A stretch of DNA of 64,000 bases from Crambe crambe (lineage: Eukaryota; Porifera; Demospongiae; Poecilosclerida; Crambeidae). Under the pieces are notes generated by a model, which saw only the letters and a list, made by a program, of their open reading frames with translations, made no database searches and was not told the DNA's origin. The translations under genes were made by a program, and so were the position numbers. How positions within the stretch are numbered: position 1 is the first letter of the stretch; each line of letters begins with the position of its first letter. The DNA is taken from contig OZ004587.1 in the NCBI GenBank assembly GCA_963924555.1, positions 4,278,001 through 4,342,000 of the forward strand. Direction: 5' to 3'. Of the stretch, positions 25,501-32,100 are shown piece by piece.

Positions 25501-25791
25501 GACAACAATAAAGTCACACCTCTCCACATGGCAGCTAAGAATGGACACTTGTCCATCGTCCATTATCTAACCCAGAACAAAGAATGTAATAACATGTGCC
25601 AAGATATCAATGGAGATACTCCACTCCATTCGGCTGCCATGTTCGGTCAACTCTCAGTAGTCAAACATTTCGTTGAACGTCTCCATTGTTCCCCACACAC
25701 CAAAGACAAGTTTAACCAGACACCATTCCAGTTGGCCCTAGAGAAGGGTCACAGTGAGGTGGTCCATTATCTGTTTTACTTCTATTTTTAG
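2046..25791 (+). CDS. Gene A: 2A-leader / death domain / helical module / ankyrin-repeat protein (six exons)
   Basis: Manual model: 2046-2151, 2318-2617, 2885-3196, 3746-4564, 10206-10423, 24502-25791. All junctions are GT-AG, phases are 1,1,1,1,0, and the total is 3045 nt (1014 aa plus stop). Order of parts: hydrophobic leader ending in DVELNPGP (1-34), death domain (about 38-130), Ser/Thr/Pro linker (136-239), mainly helical module (about 240-490), acidic linker (513-585), about 12 ankyrin repeats (about 605-1010). Death domains recruit signalling partners by homotypic contacts and ankyrin arrays bind protein ligands, so an innate-immunity sensor or adaptor is plausible. No NACHT or kinase domain is seen. 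The same order and phases recur in gene B, which is the main support for joining exons across a 14-kb transposon-filled intron. Alternative: the ankyrin exon belongs to a separate transcript. Confidence 0.65.
2124..2147 (+). other. 2A-like ribosome-skipping motif DVELNPGP (gene A)
   Basis: The peptide exactly fits the 2A consensus D-(V/I)-E-x-N-P-G-P. In known 2A peptides the ribosome fails to form the Gly-Pro bond and continues from Pro, giving two products. Here skipping would leave a 33-residue leader and a main protein starting with Pro34. Without skipping, the hydrophobic leader would stay attached as a signal peptide. The activity is inferred; the motif itself is seen. Confidence 0.8.
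2318..2617 (+). CDS. Gene A exon 2: death domain
   Basis: Phase 1-1 exon of 300 nt (acceptor cctgcag, donor gtaagt). The translation reads ARDLKMVRNFIW..., then W..IGVELEMD, L..I...F, C...LLDWLEG, and STWSNLAAALKA..VGM...AEAI. This is the six-helix death-domain pattern, with the typical W-x-x-IG-x-EL near helix 2, the Trp in helix 5 and the closing L-x-x-AL-x-x-x-VG. It differs from the gene B exon at about seven residues of 100. Confidence 0.85.
2885..3196 (+). CDS. Gene A exon 3: Ser/Thr/Pro-rich linker
   Basis: Phase 1-1 exon of 312 nt between the acceptor actatag and the donor gtaagc. It codes for 104 residues of low complexity, rich in Ser, Thr and Pro. Its end (SSGSSPVPTRSS.DPSGRMQPC) is repeated almost exactly at the end of exon 4 (SGSSPVPSKRSSGDPSGR.QPC), so a short segment was duplicated within the gene. 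Gene B has no equivalent and instead has three exons of 20-22 codons here. Likely a flexible tether. Confidence 0.6.
3354..3690. mobile_element. MITE with about 28-bp terminal inverted repeats (337 bp)
   Basis: The left end taccataatatggccgaaaa is matched in reverse complement by the right end (taccatatggccaaaaatat), and the similarity continues inward. No open frame lies inside. It sits in the intron between exons 3 and 4 of gene A. Similar sequences ccacca(g/a)caatttaga flank it on both sides. Confidence 0.75.
3746..4564 (+). CDS. Gene A exon 4: large helical module
   Basis: Phase 1-1 exon of 819 nt from the acceptor ttatgcag to the donor gtgagc; translation starts SSCYEMIEQKIKNLDDKF. The first half is strongly helical and charged, with a landmark I..IWTKLSSYWNFLNYSLLE.LVHKYG. 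The second half has beta-like segments (MSIRSIEPGSIIVTW). The same landmarks appear, much diverged, in gene B exon 6, and I recall this module from many sponge and cnidarian death-domain proteins. Its biochemical role is unknown. It ends in the duplicated Ser/Pro linker. Confidence 0.75.
4783..5470. repeat. Three tandem copies of a ~229-bp repeat
   Basis: Units start at 4783, 5014 and 5241, each with a hairpin (gagagtg-ygytagca-ctctct type) followed by aag(t)gggatgg. Units are nearly identical. A fourth single copy starts at 53,087 in the other large intron. The head-to-tail array with a terminal hairpin resembles arrays left by rolling-circle elements. Confidence 0.8.
5471..6240. repeat. Dispersed repeat shared with 53,323-53,960
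   Basis: Begins ataagatcgacgtaccgact and matches the right part of the copy at 53 kb, including a GC-rich stretch (gggggcgg...gggcgtggc). In this copy the GC-rich stretch is followed by a TATA-like atatataa at about 5693. There is no coding potential beyond chance. The two copies sit in non-equivalent introns, so this is a mobile repeat rather than ancestral intron sequence. Confidence 0.65.
6241..6838. other. Intronic stretch with partial dispersed repeat
   Basis: The segment at 6236-6545 resembles parts of the repeat found at 52,053 and 55,019 (tctacactccaaaatgcccc near 6239, then a diverged form). The rest has no recognised feature. Confidence 0.4.
6839..7613. repeat. Three head-to-tail units with Helitron-like hairpin end
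   Basis: Units begin at 6839, 7079 and 7328 with TCAGAGA(G/T)TGCGGTAGC, a self-complementary hairpin (AGAGAGTGC/GCACTCTCT), then atgtagggatgactcggacg. Each unit ends in a cttcttcttctcta tract directly joined to the next TC. The third runs into an ATT microsatellite (about 7567-7614). The same hairpin end, reversed, bounds the large Helitron-class element near 52,048, so these are probably its non-autonomous relatives. Confidence 0.7.
7328..8395. mobile_element. Non-autonomous composite repeat ending in a fold-back
   Basis: From the hairpin end at 7328 through the ATT tract, about 500 bp of unique-looking sequence (tagacaaccatatctctcga...) and a large palindrome to 8395. A second copy without the first 240 bp follows directly (8399-9201). 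A third complete copy is at 18,470-20,470, so the whole ~1.07 kb behaves as one unit. Open frames on both strands here are by-products of the palindrome. Confidence 0.6.
8117..8395. repeat. Fold-back palindrome, copy 1
   Basis: Arms of about 122 bp (from aagggaaaaagcatttcgtg) with a ~30-bp spacer; the arms are almost perfectly complementary. It contains gtagggatg near each end. Related copies are at 8925-9201, 20,170-20,470 and 41,942-42,737, with half copies near 15,254 and 62,650. Confidence 0.9.
8925..9201. repeat. Fold-back palindrome, copy 2
   Basis: Same design as copy 1. Base differences from copy 1 occur in both arms in complementary fashion (for example gctcaaaa/ttttgagc here against gcacaaaa/ttttgtgc in copy 1). 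It closes the second composite copy that begins at about 8399. Confidence 0.9.
9301..9817. mobile_element. TIR element (MITE), ~517 bp
   Basis: The left end tacctatagccggtaatattgac... pairs with the right end ...gtcaatatttccggctatacggta, and the inner parts (ttaatttgacgg / gcgtcaaattaaa) also match. The open frame at 9480-9719 inside has no recognised homology. Ends of the type TA-c-n-TA recall Tc1/mariner-type MITEs. Confidence 0.7.
9944..10028. repeat. Short fold-back
   Basis: Arms around ttacaactgcc-tattagcta-ggcagttgtaa, extending outward through tatgaaaa/ttttcata and ctgtactgca/tgcagtacg. Just upstream is aagtagggatgg, the motif common to most repeats of this window. Confidence 0.75.
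10206..10423 (+). CDS. Gene A exon 5: acidic linker ending SDEFQ
   Basis: Acceptor atttcag, donor gtaaga; 218 nt moving phase 1 to phase 0. Translation starts DILPYPDPLIPALSLVGP and contains DADSALGTISDVTG and TEVSDEFQ. The phase and the terminal SDEFQ match exon 8 of gene B. The sequence itself is closer to the gene C exon at 60,390. Joined to exon 6 it reads SDEFQ-DYIGRDLKDP. Confidence 0.65.
11230..12350 (-). pseudogene. Decayed hAT transposase relic 1
   Basis: Read on the minus strand in broken frames, pieces match the transposase at 39.4-41.5 kb: an ...LRNTEEAMQ...VWYLPRYGLAL segment corresponds to the RRMFLKILSNVRFLSRQGL region. The RKLLSNIHDS..VDETTD region and the GQCYDG region follow. 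A foreign ~205-bp segment splits it. No intact frame remains. Confidence 0.55.
12770..13330 (-). pseudogene. Decayed hAT transposase relic 2 (partial)
   Basis: Shares with relics 1 and 3 the gctacaccacctttag / ccattgtgctgcagcc and gagagtcatggatgtcactaagaagcttcctcag blocks, which on the minus strand correspond to the GQCYDG and LRKLLSDIHDS parts of the transposase. At 13,153 it runs into a truncated cagtggtgtatctagaatttgag end of the MITE family described at 23,006. Confidence 0.5.
13560..14530 (-). pseudogene. Decayed hAT transposase relic 3
   Basis: The open minus-strand segment 13,599-13,784 reads IQGQCYDGCSTMASGVAAKI...RHALKLSTNDTLKGA. This aligns with CRGQCYDGASNMRGAEGGVAKL...GHALNLAVGDTIK of the 40-kb transposase. 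Further blocks follow toward 14,160 in other frames, then a minisatellite. A sister relic is at 61.4 kb. Confidence 0.65.
14640..15210. repeat. Minisatellite built on CTCAAATTTGAG
   Basis: About 16-18 degenerate units of roughly 30-35 bp, each with the palindrome ctcaaatttgag followed by taccta-atct-aattcagga-like spacer. The same array occurs at 17,630, 22,255, 37,445 and 62,095, usually beside a hAT relic and a half fold-back (here 15,254-15,370). It is therefore part of a larger dispersed element. Confidence 0.8.
15371..17625. other. Intron sequence without recognised gene
   Basis: Contains a ~120-bp block at 16,030-16,150 repeated at 23,650-23,780, and a block at 16,650-16,870 repeated in direct orientation at 33,323-33,580. 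A block at about 17,160-17,450 is present in inverted orientation at about 33,590-33,880. No coding signal. Confidence 0.5.
17630..18030. repeat. CTCAAATTTGAG minisatellite, copy 2
   Basis: Same unit type as at 14,640. It is orthologous to 37,445-37,860 in gene B by flanking sequence (ggacaaagcatgaacatatc... downstream here, a matching tail there). Confidence 0.75.
18724..19673. mobile_element. 950-bp TIR element inserted in an ATT microsatellite
   Basis: The left end agggtaaaacggggtaattc and the right end, in reverse complement agggtaaagcggggtaattc, match over about 26 bp. Flanks on both sides are ATT repeats, so the target duplication cannot be read. The uninterrupted arrangement exists at 7.56-7.62 kb. 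No transposase frame inside; superfamily not assigned. Confidence 0.85.
20170..20470. repeat. Fold-back palindrome, copy 3
   Basis: Arms of ~135 bp. Compared with copies 1 and 2 it has an extra block in both arms (gaaatgggatcaatc on the left, gattgatcccatttc on the right), a paired insertion. Confidence 0.9.
20905..21544. mobile_element. TIR element carrying a RecQ-like helicase fragment
   Basis: The left end gttcccaggtccattaaaat... and the right end in reverse complement gttcgcaggcctattatggg... pair, as do the inner tagggcctg-rtatacac tracts. The interior holds a minus-strand open segment with helicase similarity. The superfamily is not certain. Confidence 0.65.
20968..21261 (-). pseudogene. 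RecQ-like helicase fragment
   Basis: The 97-residue minus-strand frame includes VLVASPFITLTVDQVETLRK and KRGMKSVVITS, which resembles the motif Ia region of RecQ-type helicases (ASPLxxLMxDQVxxLxxRGI). Later comes RWRDALDKPAVSER, which resembles the stretch before the DEAH box in the RecQ-like genes common in sponges and cnidarians. Walker A and DEAH are absent, so it is a non-functional scrap. Confidence 0.5.
21874..22220. mobile_element. 347-bp MITE
   Basis: Perfect terminal inverted repeats tacataggcgtaggaag / cttcctacgcctatgta. The interior has internal repeats of gcatgagggc / gggccatggcccccatg. It lies inside the hAT-relic/minisatellite assemblage of the gene A intron. Confidence 0.85.
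22255..22610. repeat. CTCAAATTTGAG minisatellite, copy 3
   Basis: Degenerate units as at 14,640, shorter and more diverged. Confidence 0.7.
23006..23458. mobile_element. 453-bp hAT-type MITE with GGTAC duplication
   Basis: Ends cagtggcgtatctagaattt and, in reverse complement, cagtggcgtatctagcgagg. Both ends are flanked by GGTAC (23,001-23,005 and 23,459-23,463). CAGTGGCGTA-type ends are common in hAT elements, although a 5-bp duplication is shorter than the usual 8. A truncated relative is at 13,153. Confidence 0.85.
23464..24501. other. End of gene A intron; unassigned open stretch
   Basis: Contains the block repeated from 16,030 and the site corresponding to both B-specific insertions: tatgagacgctatag at about 23,955 and tgtactcattattagttgtg at 24,241-24,260. 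A stretch at about 23,971-24,299 is open on the + strand (reads GKPDDLAVDRAIEWLKSAIA...) but has no start codon and no match I know. Confidence 0.4.
24502..25791 (+). CDS. Gene A exon 6: ankyrin-repeat array
   Basis: Acceptor ttcacatcacag, phase 0, reads DYIGRDLKDPRLDMIVSAE and then about 12 ankyrin repeats of 33-36 residues with TPLHxAAxxGHLxxV motifs and many xCDPN loops. Repeat 4 to 5 has an insert (KTMLEYMKIEEIFTDSSK). About 89% identical to the gene B exon. The C-terminus differs: about 43 bp present in B (including B's stop) are missing here, so the frame runs on to add FYFYF before TAG. Function: protein-protein recognition. Confidence 0.9.
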   Translation, partial: DYIGRDLKDPRLDMIVSAETTTEYSSELHDAASAGILDLVKQLIAKGHNPMVKDRNNDTALHRAAHYGELDVIKFLIEEVSCNPAPSGWHGTTPLHSAAEAGHLSIVEYLIEKHQVDPLSQDEDGLSPLHRACRGGDLNVVKFMMKTMLEYMKIEEIFTDSSKHKTTPIHEATMKGHLNIVKYMISECKCDPNIRDGNYGRGPLFVAAQEGHLSIVKFLTLECGCDPESTDVKQSTPLHIAAGKGHLPVIEFLSQEMKSNPNYRDESNNTPLHQAALAGHCEVVEYFIDTLHCSPNTPGGWHGRMPLHHAAQEGHLNLIKNLVEKYACDPNSLDNNKVTPLHMAAKNGHLSIVHYLTQNKECNNMCQDINGDTPLHSAAMFGQLSVVKHFVERLHCSPHTKDKFNQTPFQLALEKGHSEVVHYLFYFYF

Positions 25792-26900
25792 TCTTAGTTT
25801 GTATTGCTCACCTAAGCTTGTTTATGTTTTTTACAATGATCTATTATTCCATACCATTCAATGTTTTCTTTTAGAAAAAAAAATTTTTTTGGGGAGAAAA
25901 AAAATTATGATGGAGTGTTCAAAACGGATTTGTATTGGTATCATTTTAAAGCACATAATCTGGTGTTTTAGTATGGTACATCAAACTTTGTTCTTGGGAT
26001 AATTATACTGAACATCTCATGCAGCTACTATGTGGCTTGTACACTTTACAAGCCTTTAACAGCTTTTCATGTTTCGCACCCATTACCTGTCTCAAGTAGC
26101 GTAAAGAAAAAATGTCACAGTCCTAAATTGTGCAGATCAGTAATTACAAGTGTAGAGTTCATGGTTGTCCAAGTCCCAATGCCAGGATACTTTCAACCAC
26201 TCTGGAGTTAATTACTGTATTCACTCATATCAATAGCTAGCTACAATAATAAGATGAGACAAAAAGAGTCATATAAATCTCAGTTTTTAAGAGATAATAA
26301 AATGTTGACGTGATTAGTATATAACTACTTCTTCTTTGGCTTGCTGTGTAATGGGGTCATGTAATGATGATGTAATGGTGGGTGGAGCAACAAAGAATGC
26401 TTCACAAGGTAATTGCTTCATAATGAGTGATATGGGATATGTTATTATCATGAAAAAGTGTCTAGAGAGGTGTGCTAATCTATGGAATCCAAAGGATAAA
26501 GAGTATCGAGAATACCCTGGTAGTGGAATAAAGGCAGACTTGGACTAGCTACCATACCAAACATCTCATATGTGGCTTATTATAGGGTACTTTGGTTTGA
26601 AATGAAGGTGCCGGTAACTGGTTACTGAAGTTACAAAGGTTACAAATGTCTTCCTAGCTATATATACAACTTAGTGTGTAGCTACCTGGATACTAAAGTC
26701 ATATGGTTTCAAAGTAACTGGTTACAAAAGTTACAAAGGTTACAATGTCAATAAGAGCAGCAGCAAAAGCATAATTATTAGGAAGAGCTTGATGAATACA
26801 ATAACTCCATAGTAACTCCATAGTAACTCCACAGTTGTGGAAAGTATTCTGGCACTGGGACCAAGGCAGACCTTAAGGTATAGCTTAGTCCACTCTTAAC
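25792..26900. other. 3' flank of gene A, duplicated downstream of gene B
   Basis: Closely matches 57,300-58,440 (by eye about 96-97%). It probably includes the 3' UTR; candidate aataaa near 26,295. A 70-codon frame (26,336-26,548) is kept in the B copy with an in-frame codon loss, but flanking non-coding DNA is equally conserved, so coding is not supported. It contains a repeated gtaactggttac...gttacaaagg block. Confidence 0.55.
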
Positions 26901-27990
26901 ACACTTACACAATACCATGCTAAGGCTTATGGGGTATGATTTATAGGATAGCCCTAAATGAAAATTTTTGCACTTTTTATGCAGCGCAGGTAGCTACATA
27001 CTGATTATTTAGATCCCAACACTGACTGGGAATATTAAATGGATCCCATGCAGGACAAATAGCATACTGACAACCCGTGTAGAAGGCGCTTAAACTAACA
27101 AGAGAGGAGTGTTGCTAAATGATAATATTTCCTACCTAATACATACATTCATTCCCATAGAGCAGGTGTGTAATAAAAGATATATCACACTCCCTCAGGC
27201 TAGAAGTGAGATATGAATTGTATTAATAGCTACATCAGCATTTTGGACTGCAGGCAAATCATATCAGCACTTAGGACTGTAGATTTTTTCATAACAGCCA
27301 TAGAGAGATACTGTACATGAAGGAGTGCAACTATGCTATGAATGAAGTGTAGCAGACTTGGAGTGCCAGGGCTGAGGCACTCAAATCACAGCAAATATGG
27401 AGGATGCCAAAGAGTTGCAAGTTCAGAACTACATAAATTGGTGCTCATGCTTGCTTGTCACAGGAGGAAGTACATACGTACATTGATGCAGTGCTGCCAT
27501 ATCGATCAATACATAAACAATTAATACAATCTGTGTAGTAGCTATGCACTCAAACTAACAAGAGAGGAGAAGTAGTTTCTAATATCTGCTAAAAAGAATG
27601 CAGTTAGCTAGTACAATGCTCAACAAGCATACGTAGTTATAGTTATATAAAGGGGATTGTGGTGTAAGTAGCAAATGCTATTAATGGTGCTATTATGTTA
27701 TTAAAATTGAGTATTATTGAGAATATATATTTACTACTTTGCTATTATCCATGTGTGCATGGTGTTGGGCTCAGAATCAGATTATAAAACTATAGGCTGT
27801 CATAGTGCAAAGATATAGACAAGTTACAGAAGAGCGAGTAAGAATATGAGTAACTAAAAGTAGCATGACCTAAGGATGAACTTAAACAGTAGCATGACCG
27901 AAGCATGAACTTAACTTTCACATGACCAGAAGTCAACAGTCTGCTGAGTGAAAAAGAGGCAAGACTACTAGAAAAGTTGTCCAGAGAACA
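26901..27990. other. Intergenic stretch between genes A and B
   Basis: No frame, TIR or known motif recognised. Two similar sub-blocks (taaactaacaagagaggag at 27,089 and caaactaacaagagaggaga at 27,550) suggest a local duplication. Confidence 0.4.
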
Positions 27991-27994
27991 ACTT

Positions 27995-28310
27995 GCTCAG
28001 AGAGCTGACCCAATTTTGGCCGGCCTTGCAGGTCATTTTGGAAAACAAAACCACTGAACGTATCCTAAGGAGATTTTCCTGGCCAGGAATTTAAAAGGAA
28101 ATGCAATTAAGCCAGTCAACTGTAGTCAATTGAGAGACTTGATATATGCTACATTGGAAAAGAGTGTCTGTCTGTTATGCTTGGAGAGAGTTTACTTGGA
28201 AGGAACCAAATTTACAAATTATACTGATCATCGTTCATTAGATTATTATTTGCAAAGAATGGGACAAACAAAATTGGATGACTTTCTGCAACCTTTGTGA
28301 TCTGGCATAG
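27995..28310 (+). pseudogene. Ty3/Gypsy retrotransposon relic
   Basis: At about 27,995-28,090 a frameshifted segment resembles the integrase zinc-binding region (GHFG..., then KTTERILRRFSWPG). At 28,190-28,310 RVYLEGTKFTNYTDHRSLDY resembles the RNase H region (F..YTDHRSL.Y). In intact Gypsy pol, RNase H precedes integrase, so the order is reversed here and the relic is rearranged. No LTR seen. Confidence 0.55.
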
Positions 28311-28674
28311 AAAAGTAATTGACCATGGTAGCTATAATCAATAGCTACTGATGGACTAGCTATATACTGAGGACTGGTAAAAAGGACTTCTGAGCTCTGA
28401 TATAATAATTATATTATATTATGTTAACATTTCATGCTGTATAATTATCATCACAATCATTATGTATTAATCATTATGATGTCATCATGGAATGCTCATG
28501 CACAGTAGTGTCACCTTGGTTTTTTGTGTTTGAAAAACTCTTGAGAAGTGCATCATTTCACTTTAAATAATTATTTTAATGACAAGAACTCTCATAAAAT
28601 TAATAGTTTAGGAGTAGTTAGGAATACACGCTGTATTAAAAAGCTAAATTCATTAATCATATTCATGACACTGA

Positions 28675-29082
28675 TGTAATTATGACGTCACAAATGAATT
28701 TGCGCATGCGTCATGTGTTTGTTTATCCAACCACACCTATTTTGGGTCTTTATAATAATTTTCTTTTTTCTTTGTCTTCTAGTAAGTTACCACTGAAAAG
28801 AAGAAATTCGAATCGCTAGACAGTCGTAGCAAAACATACATCCTATTAGGCTCTAGCTATTGCTAATATCACCCTATCATCGAACCTCTACAAGGAGGGC
28901 GGGGCTTGTACCACCGCTACTAGTGATACTTCTCACCATCTAAAGAGGTACTTATAGCAGCAAGTGGTCCCTACTGATGATCAGATAGTGTAGTTGCTTT
29001 ATTTCTCCCTTATAAATCTCCCTGTCCAGTTTCATTCTCCTTCTCACTCCAACCCATACCCTCGTATCATCAAGACTACCAA
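28675..29082 (+). promoter_or_regulatory. Conserved 5' flank of gene B with CRE and NRF-1-like sites
   Basis: Counterpart of 1640-2045. TGACGTCA is at 28,683-28,690, followed by TGCGCATGCGTC, an NRF-1-like core. The sequence then closely follows gene A (gaatcgctagacagtcgta..., aagaggtacttatagcagc..., gatcagatagtgtagttgct) up to ATG 29,083. Shared regulation of the two paralogues is inferred. Confidence 0.5.
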
Positions 29083-29188
29083 ATGGACCCTGGCTCGTCC
29101 CAGCCCCTCAACCTCTCCTTCTCATTGGTGCTTCTCTCTTCTCTACTGATGTTGAGTGGAGATGTGGAACTCAATCCTGGACCTGAGA
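29083..29188 (+). CDS. Gene B exon 1: hydrophobic leader with 2A-like motif
   Basis: Same length (106 nt), start context and GTGAGT donor as gene A exon 1. One amino-acid difference (Ser20). Confidence 0.75.
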
Positions 29189-32100
29189 GTGAGTCCATTG
29201 TTAACTGGATGTGTGGGTAGGTCACTTGATCGTAGTAGCTAGCTTCAAGTGCTGGAAATCAGCTGTTCTCAGAGTTATATAGGACAACCTACCTGTCAAA
29301 AAAGTGGATTTACTGGGTAATAAAAAGTAATACTAGCTACAGATGCAAATAAAGTCAGGGAACTAATCTATAGTTGACTATAGTGAACTTTTATAATGTC
29401 AACTAAAGCTTGTGATTCCATATTCATGATGCCAAATGAAGCTATGTAAGTTGGTATGAGGGATGATTGCTCTTATTATGTTTCTGCAGCAGTCTTAGTT
29501 GCAAGGGATCTTAAGATGGTGAGGAATTTCATATGGGGAGCCCATACCAAGTGGTACCACATAGGTGTGGAGTTGGAAATGGATCCTTCCACACTACAAG
29601 CAATCAAGGAGAATTTCTCCAACAATCCTGCTAATTGCTTTAGTCAAGTACTGCTGGACTGGCTGGAGGGACAAGGCTTGGAATCTACATGGTCAAATCT
29701 AGCTGCAGCTTTAAAGGCACCACCTGTTGGAATGTCAACTCTAGCTGAAGCAATTGAAGCAAAATATCTTGGAAATACACACCAGCCAGGTATATTGTAG
29801 TCACACTTTAATCAAAAACAGTCATATACTCATATAAATGTATGGCTATACGTAGGTAATGATTAGGTGATGAATTTTAAGTAAATATTAGGCTGGTTTC
29901 CTTTGAGCTTGCCTTGAGATAAATAATAATTCCAGCAAGTACTATAATTCAATCTTATCACTCTTGACTAGGTGCCAAAGTTTTGCTACCGGATAATATA
30001 CCTACTTCTGAATCATGTACAAGTTCAGAAGGTAAATAAAGTTATAGTGCATTTCAGTGATTTTAAGAATAACAATTTCTGCTACAATAAGAGACTGTTC
30101 TTATAAACCATGCTCACTAATTCATTGCAGTTGGCTATAGTAACCACTAACTTAACTTGCATGTGCATTGTCAATTAAACTAAGTGGATCACTTGTTAAG
30201 CTTATCAAAATGTTAATAAGGATATCATTCCTCCAAGTACATACACAAGTTCCTCCCAGCAAAAACAATGAGCAAACCCTAGCTGGATATTCTGACGAGT
30301 AGATGCCCCATCTTTTGCAATTGAAACAGCATAGCTATCTGTCAATGCATGGTGTTGGTTGGTTCCCAAGGCCTCCTCCATTAGCTGCTGCCCAGATAAT
30401 TAGCTATGTTGATAGACGTGATGCCATGAACGCAAGAAGAAGTTATTTCAAATCATTAATATCTCTTCTATGGTGGTACCATGTGCATATCTGGTGTGCG
30501 TTTCATTGGCAGCTGATACAGCTAGAAAATTAATTTTAATATTAATAAAAAATATCTGGATTTTATATTACTGCACTTGTCTGGTTTTGGCATGGCTTAT
30601 AAGAATAAATCTCTTATCATCACACTTGTCTGTGGCAAGGATATTTCACAGGCCTCCTGCTCATGAAATATCTCCCCATATCTCGCTTACTCGTGTAAGT
30701 CGTGATAAAAGTAGCACTATCACATAAAAATCATAGTAGTTTTTCCACTGTATAATGAGTCAGAATACTATACTTACGTAAAAACATTTATCTTGTAGAT
30801 TCATTAAAACCTCAATATTCTGAACCTGTCATTGCCTCTACTACATGCTCTGGATCTGGTACGTATGTTAACATAATTGCCAATAAAGTTACAACAATCA
30901 TTCCCTCTTGAATTGGAATAGATCCATTGACGTGTCCTCCACTTGGATCTGATGCTGTTTCTACGATTAGCTCATGCTTTAGCTCAGGTATGAAAAATAT
31001 CAAGGTATAGCCTGCTACATAGCTGTGTTCTCATGTTCTGTTTTATTACTACTATAATACTCTAGGCCATCTTTACATGAAAGAAATAGCACTCTCTCTG
31101 ATGCACTATATCTGGTGTGCATGACTATCTTAATAATCTAGCTCCTCATTCCACTAAATTTTTTAATATGATTTCAGAAAAAAGTGCTGTGCCTCTAACT
31201 CCATCTTTCCCCTTTCTCTTGACTGATAACATGTCAGAAACCGAAATAGAAAATTGGAAGCAAAAATTATCTAACGAAACTGAAAAGATAAAATCTAAGT
31301 TTACTCACATCATGTATTGCCTGCAAAAGTCCATAGAAAAGTCAGGAAAGTTCAATGATCTCATCACTTTCTTGAGCCTTCACGAGAAAACATTTGAAGA
31401 AGTTTTAATCAGCTGTGTGACCACATCAGAGGCATTTATCAGAATACGTAGATATTGTTCATTCTACGATTACAGCATCATGAAGCTTTTGACTGATAAA
31501 TTTGGTACTGATGAAGACAAGAAGAGATTCAAGAAATACTTGCATATGTTTCAAGAATATTCAAAGAGGAGAGTTTGTGAATGCCCTACCAGTACATTCG
31601 GAGCCGCAGAGAAAGAAGAGAAGGTCCTCGTGCTAAAAACTGAGAATAAAAAAATAGATGAAGTAACTGTAGAAGAAATGAAAGCATTGCAGTTCCAGAT
31701 GAATCAGATATTGGGACGAAAAGATTTGCGTTTACTTTATGTTGATGAAGGTTGCATTGAGCTGACTTTCAGGGTTACTGATGATGTATTGGATATTGCT
31801 AGAGAGAGGCAACAGGAACTGAGGAGTCTTGGATTCACTAGCATCAGTTATGGAGGTCATAGTCTTGATCTCGATGTTGAGAAGACTGGGACTCCAAGTA
31901 TGTGAATTATAACTATTATGATAGGAAAAAGTGCTGATAATTATATTTTCACTATGCAGCAGCCAACACTGATGCTACTAAAAGAAAAGGTATAGCTATT
32001 CTTTGTCACGAATCAAAATGCTACTGATTGGTGAGAGTGTCATACTTTGATATCTGAATGCATAATTTTAGGAATGGGAGGGGGGAAGGAGTGGCCCAAC

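Noticed and set aside
26336-26548. 70-codon frame conserved behind genes A and B with an in-frame codon indel
   Set aside because: Flanking non-coding DNA is just as similar, so the conservation only reflects the recent duplication.
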